Assembly (NCBI GenBank): GCA_009760855.2
Contig: WPIO01000065.1
Span: 695,001-755,000 of the forward strand
Length of the DNA stretch: 60,000 nt
DNA from: Cristatella mucedo
Taxonomy: Eukaryota; Bryozoa; Phylactolaemata; Cristatellidae
Direction of reading: 5' to 3'
Shown here: piece after piece, positions 11,116 to 21,790 of the stretch
Position numbering within the stretch: the stretch's first letter is position 1
Layout of the letters: each line of letters opens with the position of its first letter
Position numbers and translations under genes: made by a program
Notes under the pieces: model-generated
What the model saw: the letters and a program-made list of their open reading frames with translations, nothing else
Databases searched by the model: none
What the model was told of the DNA's origin: nothing

Positions 11116-11339
11116 TGTTTATTTATATTTTTGTCAATGTTTATATTGAGCTCGCTTACTTTCAACAGTGATATATCGTTTACATTAATTCCAATAGGAA
11201 GGCTTAGCATTATTCATTGTAGTAAGCCAGGTGACCTAGTTTTTGTTAGTTTTTTAGTAAGTCCGGCACTGTCATCGCACCTGACATTATGCCCTTTGTG
11301 ATATTTACCCTACTAATAAGACCATACATCAATAATCAT

Positions 11340-12435
11340 GTCACTTGTCAAAAAAGAGAAGATACGGAGAGATAATTTTCAAACTTGTGTAGGCAGGTGC
11401 AACGCGCAAGATCGTGGCTGAAATTAATTTGCTTTGCTGCACCTGCCTTTGGTAATCGACGTCTCCCTGGTTTTACCCGGTGGTTAGGGTGTTTGCCTAT
11501 ATCAAAGGTCAAGGTGAATGTATTTATGACCGAGCTTAAGGGCTCGGGCCCCGTGGCATACGTGAAGGGCCTGAATAGAGATTCAGTTCTCTTAAGGAAC
11601 TATAAAGATGAATTATTGTAATGTATTGTGTTGTACTGATAGATATGTAGAATATACATGCAATCTGCATGGATGGCATCCTTATCGGAGTTTACGATAT
11701 AGCTAATATATTGTAGAATTAAAAATGGTCACCGTCTGAATTTTTCAAGCACGCAGCTCGATGCTTGCTGGATTGTTACCACATTACTGACAAATGAATT
11801 TCATAAAATTAAATACAGGTTTGTCTCTACATAATTTATTAAAATATAATAATTTACAAAAATTTATTTTCAATTTTTTTCTCGATTGCAGATTTTTCTC
11901 AGTTACCTCTAAGCTTAGCAGTCAGTGAGGATGGTTTGCCGGCTAAGGCAAACACTTACGCCCATCTTTCAAAGCGAAGTTGGAGTCATCCGTGATTTGG
12001 GGCCGGTGTAGGCTAATTTTCATATAAAAAACTGGTTTTTGCCACAACTGTTGAACAGTAAGTTTTCTTATCAATGAACCGGGAACACAAAGGAACTAAG
12101 AAAGCTAGCAGAATGTAAGCGCACCTATGGCAGACAACAACTAGAAAACCAGTAACAATGGAAGCCATTCAGCACTATGCAACCCAACCGTAGCAGAAAC
12201 GTCACATAAACAAACTCTACAACAAGAAGACACTGAAGAAGAATCCGCGGGAGCTTCGTGCTGTCAATGCTCAGCGAACGCTTCACTTATAACAAGTTTA
12301 AAAGTAGAAAGAGACTGAAAGTAAAATTCGGGCACTTTGCGATTCAGGTCGTGGTTTGGAGTCTTTGTCCGACTGTAGGCCGGGCTCACCACGTAGGCTG
12401 GGCTTATCAATAGGTCAGCAGACACCCAGGCCCAC
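11340..12435 (+). promoter_or_regulatory. Promoter/leader-exon-like module 1, upstream of GPCR A
   Basis: This block is homologous to 15905-16735 in the same copy and to 53268-54325 and 58305-59190 in copy B, interrupted here by a SINE. Shared landmarks are GCTGCACCTGCCTTTGGTAA, GCAGTCAGTGAGG, CAAACTCTA, CCGCGGGAG and AGAAAGAGACTG. In this unit the TATA-like spot reads CTCTACAACA and the donor-like site at 12321 reads GAAA|GTAAAA. The GPCR coding exon starts 572 bp further on behind a pyrimidine-rich acceptor. A noncoding leader exon spliced to the coding exon is an inference. The block may alternatively be a repeat family. Confidence 0.4.
11475..11620 (+). mobile_element. SINE family 2, second unit, copy A
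   Basis: Diverged tRNA-like head (CCGGTGGTTAGGGTGTTTGC, B-box-like GGGCTCGGGCCCC) with the same L2-like tail (GGGCCTGAATAGAGATTCAG...AAAGATGAATTATTG). It lies inside promoter-like module 1 and is absent from module 2, so it inserted after the modules split. Present at 53403-53540 in copy B, so before the large duplication. Confidence 0.6.
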
Positions 12436-12634
12436 ATTGTAATGCAACGCAGAAATTTCCGGAGATTGTTTATGGGTATAACCTAGCTAATTATAATGAG
12501 CTCCGAAGGGTTCAATAACATGCTACGGTTGGCACTAAAATAAACAAAAGCCATGGTAAGCTATTCATCTGAAAACGGATTAACTTTAAGCACCCAAGAA
12601 CTGATCGGTCTTAATAAGAATAACAGTAATTACA

Positions 12635-12705
12635 CACTTGATAAAGCGCCTTCAGAGAACTCAATCTCTCTCTAGGCGCCTTGCGTTTGGCATTGTGGTG
12701 GAGAG
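12635..12705 (-). mobile_element. LINE-A 3'-end fragment
   Basis: Only the terminal block CTTGATAAAGCGCCTTCAGA...CTCTCTAGGCGCC remains, in minus orientation, just upstream of the GPCR. Copy B has it at 54535-54600. It could also be the tail of a minus-strand SINE 2, since both share this terminus. Confidence 0.6.
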
Positions 12706-12892
12706 AGATGCAACTCATCCTGAGCGATTCATTCACTTAATTTCTTCAGCTTACCTGAATGAGAAACTTGCTCCATTTCTCTGTCACATCAGCTCTGACA
12801 TCTTATGGTAGCATTCAAATGACATTTTATTTTGTTTTCCTATCGACTGTGGCAGTGTGCGCATTTCTGCAGTGCCGCTTTGAATTTTCTAG

Positions 12893-13819
12893 ATGGAAGG
12901 TGAAGTCGTGCCAGAATGCTGGAACATATCGGATGATGCAGGTCCAGACATAATGAAGATAGCAGCGTATCCTACTGACGTGTCAATCTTAACCGTTAAC
13001 TCGTTTTACATGGCGATCACTGCCATAACCAAAGACCAGCGGAGCCGTCTCGGACAATATATGTCATTCGGCTTCATGCTCGTCGGCATGATTCCAGCTC
13101 TGGTTCGCATGGGACAGCTAGGATATCACGAATTCTTTCCTGATATTAATCCATATTCATGCATAGTTTTGGGCATAGCTCAGCATGCGGCGGCCAACAG
13201 CTTGGCGTTTTTTTATTCTGGCATAGCATACGATAAGTTTCTAGTGCTCGAGTATCCCTTGAACTACGATTCATTATTCTTCCAACGCCGTCCATATTTG
13301 ATGTTAGCCATTTTCATTGCCATCCCGACGGCAGCACTGTCTTCGACAATGCGGTCAACAGAATCGTTCTGCTACGACACTTCGTCTGGTTGCATTGGAA
13401 ACCCATTTCGAGATGTGGCTAAGAGCATCGCCCTCTATCTTGTCATCGTCATGCAAGTATTCACCCTAGGTTGGTTTATCTGCTGCTACGCACGAATATG
13501 GAGGATCGCCAGAAAAGCGGCTGAGAGAGAGCTTCGCCACAGCCGTGCAGCACTAAGGACGCTAAGTATTCTGGGCATCGATCGCACAATATTCGTAATA
13601 GCACCGCTCATTCAGGGTATAGTCGACTTCTTCCTCAGTGGACCCACCCAAGTTTTGGTCTACAGATGGCTGCTGTATGCATATGGTGGACACGAGATTG
13701 TGGTTCCGACTATATACGTAGCTTTGGACCGAACATATAAGACTGCTATAAGGAAAATTATTTGCAAGAGAAAGCACACGGCAGCAAGCAACCGGAGTCC
13801 TAACCGTACTGTTACATAG
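12893..13819 (+). CDS. Class A (rhodopsin-like) GPCR, copy A
   Basis: 308 codons in one exon, with an in-frame TAG directly before the ATG. Predicted segments: TM1 about 29-45, TM2 57-78, TM3 88-112, TM4 134-155, TM5 178-200, TM6 222-248, TM7 256-276. Class A hallmarks are Cys90 with Cys160/Cys167 for the TM3-loop disulphide, YDKFLVLEYPLNY (113-125) at the DRY position with Lys replacing Arg, and VPTIYVALDR (271-280) at NPxxY with Val replacing Asn. There is a glycosylation sequon at Asn11, a basic third loop, and a Cys291-KRK tail after helix 8. It is a plasma-membrane receptor; the ligand is unknown. TTTCTGCAG (ends 12872) and TTTTCTAG (ends 12892) could be acceptors for an upstream leader exon. 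Copy B differs at 50 residues without an indel. The two altered activation motifs are the odd feature. Confidence 0.88.
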   Translation: MEGEVVPECWNISDDAGPDIMKIAAYPTDVSILTVNSFYMAITAITKDQRSRLGQYMSFGFMLVGMIPALVRMGQLGYHEFFPDINPYSCIVLGIAQHAAANSLAFFYSGIAYDKFLVLEYPLNYDSLFFQRRPYLMLAIFIAIPTAALSSTMRSTESFCYDTSSGCIGNPFRDVAKSIALYLVIVMQVFTLGWFICCYARIWRIARKAAERELRHSRAALRTLSILGIDRTIFVIAPLIQGIVDFFLSGPTQVLVYRWLLYAYGGHEIVVPTIYVALDRTYKTAIRKIICKRKHTAASNRSPNRTVT

Positions 13820-14164
13820 ACGGTAACCTAAAATTTAAGCATTCTAAATAATAGGTGCCAGTCTCCGTGTCTCTCTAGCCATCTCCCTCGTCAACTCTCC
13901 CTCTCTCTTCGTCGCCTCTATCTTGTCCCCTATCCCCATCTTTCTCCAACCGCGTCTCTCGCTTTCTCTATCTCTAAAGCAACTATTTTCCCTTTTTAAC
14001 CAACCCTATTTTGTAAACGCGACCCAGTATCCAGGAGCCTTCGGAAAAGCTCCTCATGTTAGTGTTCTGGAACGGAACAATGATGGCAGCTATGGCAGTG
14101 GTAGCCAATGCATCTGCTGGCTTATGAATTTATGATGTGAAAACTTGTTCAATACAAAGAATGG
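13820..14164. other. 3' flank of GPCR A, CT-rich
   Basis: A pyrimidine-rich tract (13861-13990) is followed by unassigned sequence. No clear polyadenylation signal lies before the next LINE; the AATAAA at 14191 lies within LINE-derived sequence. Conserved at 55717-56064. Confidence 0.5.
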
Positions 14165-14850
14165 TGCTGTGCGGATTTTATATAACAGAAAATAAACTTG
14201 TATAGCACCCTCGGAGAGCTTGATATATTTCTAGATACTTTACACATGCTGTAAAGGAAGCATGTTCGATTGGTTAGTAGTAGAATGCTCAATGTCAACA
14301 AGCGTAACGTGGCTAGAGATGCCATACACAGAGTCAGCATGCAAATGTGGTTGGTGGCAGTATGCACGGTTTCAGCACCCTTAACACACGAAGGACACAT
14401 CACAAGGACCCAATAAATGCTGTGATAAAAAGACTTGTTTTTAGCTTCTCTTTAAATGTCGTCAAGTCAAGGAATGTCGTGAGATCAGTAAGAGGTGAGT
14501 TAAAGGATTAGGAAATATAAGAACTAAAGGCAAGGTTATCGAAGGATTCGAGGCTCATACGAGGTGTAGCTCAATGATTTGATTCTGAAAAGCGGGTGGT
14601 ACGATGCCTAGCCTGGTCGAAGAGTAGATCTCACAGGTAAGCTTGTGCCAAAGAATGAAATGACCTAAAATTGAGAGACAGAACCCCAAACTAGATGCGT
14701 CGCTTGACTGAGAGCCAGTACAGATCGGCGAGAAGGGGTTTGATGAGGCAGCTTCGACGCTCACGACAGGTAAACCTGGATGCAGAGTTTGCCGGCACTG
14801 TAAGGGAGCCCAGTTTTACAGGCCATTAGAACAGCAAGCTGTGAGTTACA
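14165..14850 (-). mobile_element. LINE-A (L2-like), 5'-truncated, copy A
   Basis: The minus-strand 3' terminus (TTGTATAGCACCCTCGGAGA...TTTACACATGCTGTAAAGG) is followed by broken ORF2 C-terminal sequence up to about 14850. Counterpart at 56065-56740. Confidence 0.75.
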
Positions 14851-14957
14851 GAAGTCGGGACAGCATGTCAGACATGCACGAATTTCACTTGAAGCACCGG
14901 ATGGGTATACAGAGACGCTTGCTTAATACTCCCGGCATTTTCGCGAGCCACCTTGAA

Positions 14958-14958
<1 letters not shown>

Positions 14959-15030
<72 letters not shown>

Positions 15031-15033
15031 GCT
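14959..15033. repeat. (CT)n microsatellite, copy A
   Basis: CT repeats interrupted once by CGCTCGCTCG. The equivalent point in copy B (56850) has almost no repeat, but a much longer array lies at 57312-57440. Reading frames through it are low-complexity artefacts. Confidence 0.95.
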
Positions 15034-15904
15034 CTCAATCGTGCTCGGCTGTATATCACTTTAAAATAATGTCTATCAGGCATAATGTTTATCCTGCAGT
15101 GACCAAAGTGGCCAATCTTAAAGTTTGCCTTTGGAACATTAGGTAAATATGCAATGCAACACTCATTAAGCATGACAAGATTCTTGACGACACCCTGAGT
15201 AGTTTGCCTTGAATAAAACCTGGATGCAATTGAATAATCGTCTGACCATAACTGACGCCACCCTGACAGACTTATGTTTCTTGTGTACCCTGATCAAACA
15301 AAATTAGTGGTGTAGTCGACAGGTTAGCACTGTCATCCCTCATTTTCAAATCATTTGCAGTCTCATCTATGCAGTCTTTCAAAACTCTTAATTTTAGTAC
15401 CTCCGACAACAAGTGGCTAATGGTGGCAGTAATCCTTTGCCCTCCACCAGGTACCAAGTCCTCATTATTTCAGATTTCAGGGATCTCATTTCAAGTTTTG
15501 GTGCAAGAAATTGACCTTCCCTCTTTTACAGATAACTTTTACCTTGAGTATGCCGACTCAGTTGACGCCAAAAGTGCCACATTTCATGCTCAGCCAGCAC
15601 ATTTTCGCTCGTGGCTCATGTGCATAACCCCTGTCATGCAAGGGTCACGCACTCGATCAAATATTTCCCTAGAATTGAGGGCATTGGTTCCCTATTACTT
15701 ACCTGAAAAGACATCTAACTCTAGAAAAAAGCAGTTTCGTCTCTTCGATTAATGGCTTGTGTCGCAGGCACGATTAACCGTTGTTTCTATCCCTATAATA
15801 AGATAGGCTAGTTAGTCATTTAATTCATCCGTCACAGCCACTGACGTCCCGTTTACACTTAAATCTTGGCGTTACATTTTGTACTGTTAAAAAGACTTTA
15901 CAAA
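15034..15904. other. Unassigned stretch with a minus-strand ORF (15272-15457)
   Basis: A minus-strand frame contains NEDLVPGGGQRITATISHLL and runs to a stop near 15272. Copy B retains it at 57665-57850 with conservative changes, and a shorter related block (CAGGTACCAAG..., GATCTCATTT) lies at 30740-30830. Family not recognised. It may be part of an undescribed repeat. Confidence 0.3.
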
Positions 15905-16735
15905 AATGGGTTCGAAAAGGAGAAGATAATTTAATAATTTTCGCATGTAGTTGCAACATGTACGCCCGTTGGTGAAATTGATCAATGAAATTTTAGAACT
16001 TGACAGCAGCATAGCTGAGTGGGCGTATTGAAAGCTGCCAGAGTGAGCGAGACCGACCGGAAGTCGCGCTGCACCTGCCTTTGGTAAGCGATATACGTAG
16101 GAACGTCCGTACGCTTCGGACATGCAACTCGATGCTAATTCGCTACCCGGCGCTGACAAATATGTTTTATGCAACTCAATTTAAGTTTTTTTTCTAAGCA
16201 ATTCTTAAATATATTACTTTCTAAATACGTTTTTTTGTTTGTCCTCCTTGACGGATTTTTCTCCAAACACCAAAAACACTAAGCTAGGCAGTCAGTGAGG
16301 CGGGCGCAACATCTAGGTAAGCGGACGCTCAGTCCTGCCTTCCAAAGCAAAGTTGGGTTTTCCGTGACTTTTCGCGGGAGCAATTTCCGCATGAAACCTG
16401 TAATTTCCGAGTGTAGTGTACCTATCGCAGTCGAAGGCGAGAAAAAAAGCAGCAAAGTCAGTCACTCAGAGCGCCGCTGAAAGTCAACAGAAAAATCGCT
16501 TGCGACAAACTCTATAAAAGGAAAGATACTGATAAAGCAGCCGCGGGAGGTTGGTGCTGTCAAAAGCTCAGCGAACGCCTACTCACTTATTTCAACGCTA
16601 AGAGCAGAAAGAGACTGGAGGTAAGATTCGAGCACGACTTCACGACCAAGATTGTAGTTTGAACTCCTCGACTGCCAGTAGGCCGGGCTCACCAGCTAGG
16701 CTGAGTTTACCATTTGGTCAGCGGACACAGAGGCC
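15905..16735 (+). promoter_or_regulatory. Promoter/leader-exon-like module 2, no coding exon downstream, copy A
   Basis: Homologous to module 1. This unit has a canonical TATAAAAG at 16513-16520 and, 108 bp later, a near-consensus 5' splice site GGAG|GTAAGATT at 16621, with no ATG in between. That is the layout expected of a promoter plus noncoding first exon. Homology to module 1 stops near 16735, and no GPCR coding exon follows within the expected distance. Copy B keeps both signals (TATAAAAG 58971-58978; donor at 59078). Confidence 0.4.
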
Positions 16736-17633
16736 TTATGGTTATTAAAGCCATCTGGACATGAAATAACCTCCCTTTAGTCACCATTACACTCGCATTA
16801 CCCAATATATTAGACAAAATAAGAAAAAATGTGACATAATTGGACTTTAAAAATATCATATTATTATAATTTTTGATTTAATTACGTACACACAGTTCTT
16901 AAACACAATCACTCACTTATGAAAATATTCACCCACCTTTTGGGAAGAAGATTCTTGCCCACACACAAGGAGTGGTCGAGCGCCTGCAATTGACGTTGAA
17001 GGATTTGCAGGGGTGCTCGAATACATAGGCCTACAGTCCATGCGTAAAGCAACTTTAATTGTTATACAGCGATGTATAATTGACTCAGAAAACCAGGCGC
17101 CTGCTGTATCCTTTTCACAATCTCTATCAACTTGTTAATGAGTACATGCATGTTAGAAAAACCGCGAAGAGTGAAGCCACGAAAGTCGAAGCACGAAGCG
17201 ACGAGGGACGACTGTTTTTAGAATGTCATTAGCAGGTTTTCTATGCTCTAACCATAAAAATATTCTTTTTATAAATAAGCAATCGTACTTCAGGGAAATT
17301 TACTTATCACGGTAGATTCTGGAACGGATTAACCTTGATAAACGAGGGACGACTGCATGTGAGGTTCGTGCAATGCAGACCTGCACTGCGGTGAAACCAC
17401 ACGAGGCCACAACTGGGCGCTGAAAACGACAGTTTATCGTCGGCCGGTTACTAGCGGTTATGCATGCTCTCTCCGCAGCGTGCACTGGTCTAACGGAATT
17501 AACTACGCCAACTCCTGAAGGGTATGATAACGTTCCCGTACGCCAGGGATCGCTAGCGATGGACCCGACCCCGAAAGCTGACAGTTACAGCACAGCAAGA
17601 TACAAAACGGCCACCCGAGTAAATAAATAAATA
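16736..17633. other. Intergenic; copy-A-only sequence begins at 17027
   Basis: 16736-17026 is shared with copy B (59191-59478). From 17027 to 18615 the sequence has no counterpart in B. It contains the motif ACGAGGGACGACTG twice (17198 and 17342) and otherwise nothing recognised. Confidence 0.5.
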
Positions 17634-17805
17634 CTAGCTGATTTAACAGCCTCTTTTTGTATAGCAACAGAAGAGTCTTTACGGCGATCACCACCGCTTG
17701 CAGTGGCGATAAAGGATCGCCCACCGCAGGATTCGAACCCACGACCTCGGGGCCGAGGTCGTGAAAAGCAACCGCCTTACCTAGTGAGCCATTACGGCTC
17801 GAGCC
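17634..17805 (-). mobile_element. SINE family 1 (tRNA-derived)
   Basis: Minus-strand Pol III-type head: A-box-like TGGCTCACTAGG and B-box GGTTCGAATCC. Between them is an inverted repeat, CACGACCTCGG-GG-CCGAGGTCGTG. The body has GCTCTTCTGTTGC-like sequence and ends GAGGCTGTTAAATCAGCTAG with a TATTTATTT tail. It lies within the copy-A-only segment. About 35 bp of similar sequence (CACAGCAAGATAC...CCGAGTAA and CACAGCAAGATGC...CAAGTAA) occurs on both sides. Confidence 0.8.
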
Positions 17806-18639
17806 AGCGGAACACAACTTAGCAGTTGGCACAGCAAGATGCGAAACGGCTACCCAAGTAACCGGTGGATCACAACTTCCCAGTTGAAGTAACACTTAGC
17901 TGTTCCTTGCCGTAGGTTGGTGCTCTCGTGCTCTCGAAGCGTAGTCTCGTGCATGAGGTACTATAGCTACAGCCCCGAGCGCTACCAGGTATCTTCCTTT
18001 TATTCTCTCTCACCTGAACTCGTGAACTCGTGCCTAGCTGGTAATCTCTCAGACCCAATTCTCAGAATCACTTCTTAGGTTTATTCATTTACGCCCATAG
18101 TCTATCAGATGGCTCGTTCTCCAGCTTACCAGCCTCGCGCTCATTGTTAACTGCAGCATATTTGTCGGTTCACATCCTGACTTCGTCGTCTGCCCAAAGC
18201 TCCATGCGAACCTGAGCGGATCTCGCTGTCACATTACCCTCTCGCTCCTCTCCCCGTTAACTAATTGATCCCGCCTATCCGGGTTCTGCTTGGCTAGATC
18301 TATTCTACATGGCCATATCCACCACTATAGGTTGCTCTAGGTGCCCTAGTTAAACCCAGTAAGGCAAGGGCTCGTATAACTAACTGTATAACGCAAAACG
18401 TATAACGTACAGCTAACCTTTGAGCTGCCCCTGTGCGCATGTACGAGCCTTGCAGCCACATTCATCACCAGCTGCAGTGACCTAGTGGCTTTTTTTTGGT
18501 AGCCCAGCCAAGAATCAGGGAGCTACTTACATTTTCTGCAAGCCACCGTGGAAGGCAATTACTATTCGTAGAGTGTAATCGGACGCGATGGCTAGCTGCA
18601 GAAGAAGTCTTCTAAACAAAGTTTTAAAAATTATGGCAA
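17806..18639. other. Copy-A-only intergenic sequence
   Basis: No gene, RNA or known repeat recognised. Absence from copy B indicates either an insertion in A or a deletion in B at 59478-59510. Confidence 0.45.
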
Positions 18640-20165
18640 CAATGGAGCACGACAAGTAAATCCTGACCACAAGGTGATGGTCGCACAATTGCATCACCTG
18701 TTAGAATAGCCAAGCCTTCTAGTCCAGCCACTTGCATGAGGCGTCCTATGAGAACCTTGTAAATGCAGACATGGGTCGAGCATCTCTGATTGTGTGGCTC
18801 AATCTTTCGGCAGCTTTTGATACTAGCGAGCACTAACTCCTTTTTAATTGCCACTCATCTCTCCTGAGCATCACTGGCACTGCTCTGCAATGTTCAGGTC
18901 CTAACTCAGTGTGAGACTCCAGAGTATAGATGTGAATGGAAAAAGATGCTCTGCAATGTTCAGGTCCTAACTCAGTGTGAGACTCCAGAGTATAGATGTG
19001 AATGGACAAAGATCATTCGAGAAACCTATGAAATATGGGGTATCTCAGGGCTCTGTGCTTGGTCCCGTTCTTTTCACTGTTTATAATCCCTCCCTCTAGC
19101 CGATGTGACTGCCAGGCACAATCGAAGCTTTCACTTCGATGCAGACGACACTCTGTTGTAGCTTTGCTTTGATCCCTCCTAGCCCTCCAGATCGTCGAAT
19201 TCTCTACGCATCTTTGTTGCAAGTATTGATCACATCCGACCAAGGATAGCACCACATTTTTTAAATTGAATTAAGACAAAGCTAACCTACTAGTTATGTG
19301 CTAACAAAGTTGAACTCAGAATTCGAAAGCTTAATGCTCACAATAGGCTCTTCCAACATATCTCCCGTTGCATCTGATCAAAATCTACGTGTCCTCTTCC
19401 AAAGCGACGTAGCACTAGAGGATCACATTAGCTCCACAGTAAATTCGCCTACATTCAGATACATACCATTGTTGAAATTCTAGCTTGCTTAGACAGAGCT
19501 ACTACATCTAGATTGAGTACATGTATTTAGAACATACAGACTCTACTTCTACAACTCACTGCTGGCTGGTCTTCAGACCTGTGCAATCAGGCGCTTACAG
19601 GTGGTGCAAAACAGCAGCTAGGCTTGTCTGTCATAAGCGTCACAGTTGCCACATCACGCCACTTCTTGCCGACATGCACTGACTCTCACTCCAGTAGCGT
19701 ATTGACTTCAAGATTCTGTCACTCACCTACCTATCAGACTTCTTCAACACCTGGCTAGGTGTCGAACCACCCGCGTCTTTTCTGAATCAAGTCGATAAGG
19801 TCCGCCTCTTACGAAACTTAAATTCCTTAGACATAGGCGCCTTTAGTCTTTATACTTTCAAACCCTTGAACACACTCCCGAATGACGTCGCGACATCCCC
19901 GGACTTGGCGACATCAAAAAAAGCTAAAACCAAAATTATTTCGCACAGTATTGTGTGGGTCCTTGCATTTCGTCCTCTGTGTGCCTATGTGTGGTCACAC
20001 TGTGTGCATTCGGCCACTAACCATCCCCACATACTGACCCGGTACAGGTCATCTCTAACCATGCCATCCTTGTTGACACTGCCGTGCTATTACTAACCAT
20101 ACGATCACGCCTCCTTTGAAAAATGGTGCAAAGTACCGAAAAAGAGATCTATGAGGGCACTATAG
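18640..20165 (+). mobile_element. LINE-A (L2-like) with reverse transcriptase remnants
   Basis: Plus-strand ORF2: SLIVWLNLSAAFDT at about 18785-18830 (RT motif with catalytic Asp), GVSQGSVLGPVLF near 19040-19075, and FHFDADDT near 19125-19155 in place of the usual YADD. The C-terminal ITPLLADMH-like region is near 19650-19680. The 3' end at about 20105-20165 is degenerate (AAAGAGATCTATGAGGGCAC, then ATTATTATG). Stops and frameshifts are throughout. Matches 59510-60000 up to the window end. Confidence 0.85.
18881..19012. repeat. 66-bp tandem duplication inside the LINE, copy A only
   Basis: TGCTCTGCAATGTTCAGGTC and the following bases occur at 18881 and again at 18947. Copy B has a single unit near 59745-59805. 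Confidence 0.9.
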
Positions 20166-21302
20166 GCATGTGTCAATATTATTATGATTGTGGCGGAACT
20201 CTAGAATGCACGTTGGCACAGGTGTTGCAGTATACTGTAGCAGAAGACAGAACGCTAGCAATTTTTTTCTGACGCCTTTGTCGATGGCATTTAGATCTTC
20301 TGGAAGTAAATTTACCATGTTTTCTTCTGCCAGATTATCAGTGAGTATTTTAGTGTAAATATAAGAAACAATACACGCAAACTTTGAGCTGGCTTCCACA
20401 ACCACTCGTTCGTCTAACGCCAACAGCTGAACGACCGACCCGCTCACCCCTCTGTGCACGTTCCAAACTGCCCTGCAAGTCTGCTTGCTCCGGCCTGCCT
20501 GCCAGGGGCAGGCAACGCAATGCCAAAGGTGAGCTATTGAAGGTGAGCCAAAGGTGAGCTCATCGAAGGCGACGCGACAAACTGGTTACGTCTGACCTTG
20601 GTTTCACGGCTAGCGATTTGTAGCTGTAGCACCAATGTGCTCTGGTATACTGACAGTGGCAGAACGCGGTAGAAGATCAGATCAGATAGGAATGAAGAGC
20701 CCCCTACCTTAACATAACAAGTTCACATCCACAACGTAGATAAGTCTATTGGAGAGTAATGGGGGTTACTGATATATAACAGCGACCATGGCATCTGTCA
20801 ACGGCTCTGCTACCTACAGCTCAAATGAGCTCAAATGCCTATGCTAACTCAGAGAACATAACTGACTGTCCGTCTCATGGCGTCGGCTTTAGTGCTGCCT
20901 CATGCAAACATCCGAACAAAAAACAGACAATCCCATCGGCGTTAAGGGAAAGCCAAGCAAATAAGATGCAAGGCCATTGCTGGTTGTGCAGTCGGGAGCG
21001 TATTCTAGACTGTCGGTGCATATGAGCTGAAGGCTCGATCGCCACAAGATTTCAATAGAGTGCCGAGTCTCGGCCGGCGAGTAATCAGTCCGAGTGGCGA
21101 CGCAAGACCTCGCCGACTCCATACCCAGGACGCTTTCACCAGGACTCGGCAGGCCTGAGGTGGGGCTTCGGTGCCCCCCCCCCCCCCCAGCTACGGGAGG
21201 AGCTCCGTGCTGAATTTGTCTGAACTGCTTGGACACGTGCTATCGACGAGCCATGTTGAGTGATCAAGGATGTTTTATTTTATTGCGGTGGATTAACGGC
21301 AT
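20166..21302. other. Single-copy intergenic stretch; C15 run at 21174-21188
   Basis: No recognised gene or repeat. A minus-strand ORF of 115 codons (20889-21236) crosses the C15 homopolymer and has no recognisable family. Confidence 0.45.
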
Positions 21303-21790
21303 CATTAATAATAATAATTCACTTGATAAAACGCCCTCAGAGAACTTAATCTCTCTCTAGGCGCTTTACATTTGCTGTAAAGTGAAATGCAATTGAATGG
21401 TAAGTAAAATCATGCTTGAAAAACAAACGAAATGAATAATATGGTTAGGGGTGACATGCACGGGGTCAGCATGCAAATGTGGTTAGTGGCAGCGTGCACA
21501 GTGTCGGCACTCACAAGCACATCAAGGACGAATCACAGGGACCCACTAAATGCTGTCCTAAATAGGTGTGTTTTTAGGTTCCTTTTAAATGTGGTCAGGT
21601 CAGGGGTTGTTCTGACGCAGGTCGGGAGGGAGTTCCCGGCTTTGGGAGCATATGAACTAAATGCACGATCTCCAAAGGATTTAAGGTTTGTATGAGGTAT
21701 TTCTAGACTGTTGGATTCCGAGAAGCGGGTGGTACGATGCTTGGCCTGATGGGGTAGTATATCTGACAGATAGGCTGGAGCCATAGAATG
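21303..21790 (-). mobile_element. LINE-A (L2-like), 5'-truncated
   Basis: Begins with the 3' microsatellite (AATAATAATAATT) and the conserved terminus CTTGATAAAACGCCCTCAGA. The minus-strand frame includes MAPAYLSDILPHQAKHRTTR. This copy has less frame damage than most. Confidence 0.85.

Larger units (their letters stand above)
1..19202. repeat. Segmental duplication, copy A
   Basis: The whole stretch recurs in the same orientation and order at 41732-60000. Position 1 matches 41732 and position 19202 matches 60000. Every landmark is shared: Ty3 pol, L2 LINEs, candidate solo LTR, MITE, hAT transposase, SINE pair, GPCR and promoter-like modules. Identity judged by eye on several segments is about 90-93%. 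Copy-A-only pieces are a LINE fragment at 795-1053, a 36-bp tandem repeat at 9215-9286, about 1.6 kb at 17027-18615 and a 66-bp tandem duplication at 18881-19012. The copy is cut by the window edge at the left, so its true start is unknown. Confidence 0.95.

Noticed and set aside
13562-13777. Minus-strand ORF opposite the GPCR
   Set aside because: It is the complement of a constrained coding sequence; the plus-strand protein has clear class A motifs.
14868-15173. Arg-Glu or Ser-Leu repeat proteins across the CT arrays (also 57204-57469)
   Set aside because: These frames only translate a dinucleotide microsatellite; length differs between the duplicate copies.
17634-17805. Possible functional tRNA gene (A and B boxes on the minus strand)
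   Set aside because: The same head is fused to a fixed body and tail in several other copies, and the anticodon region is replaced by a palindrome, so it is a SINE.
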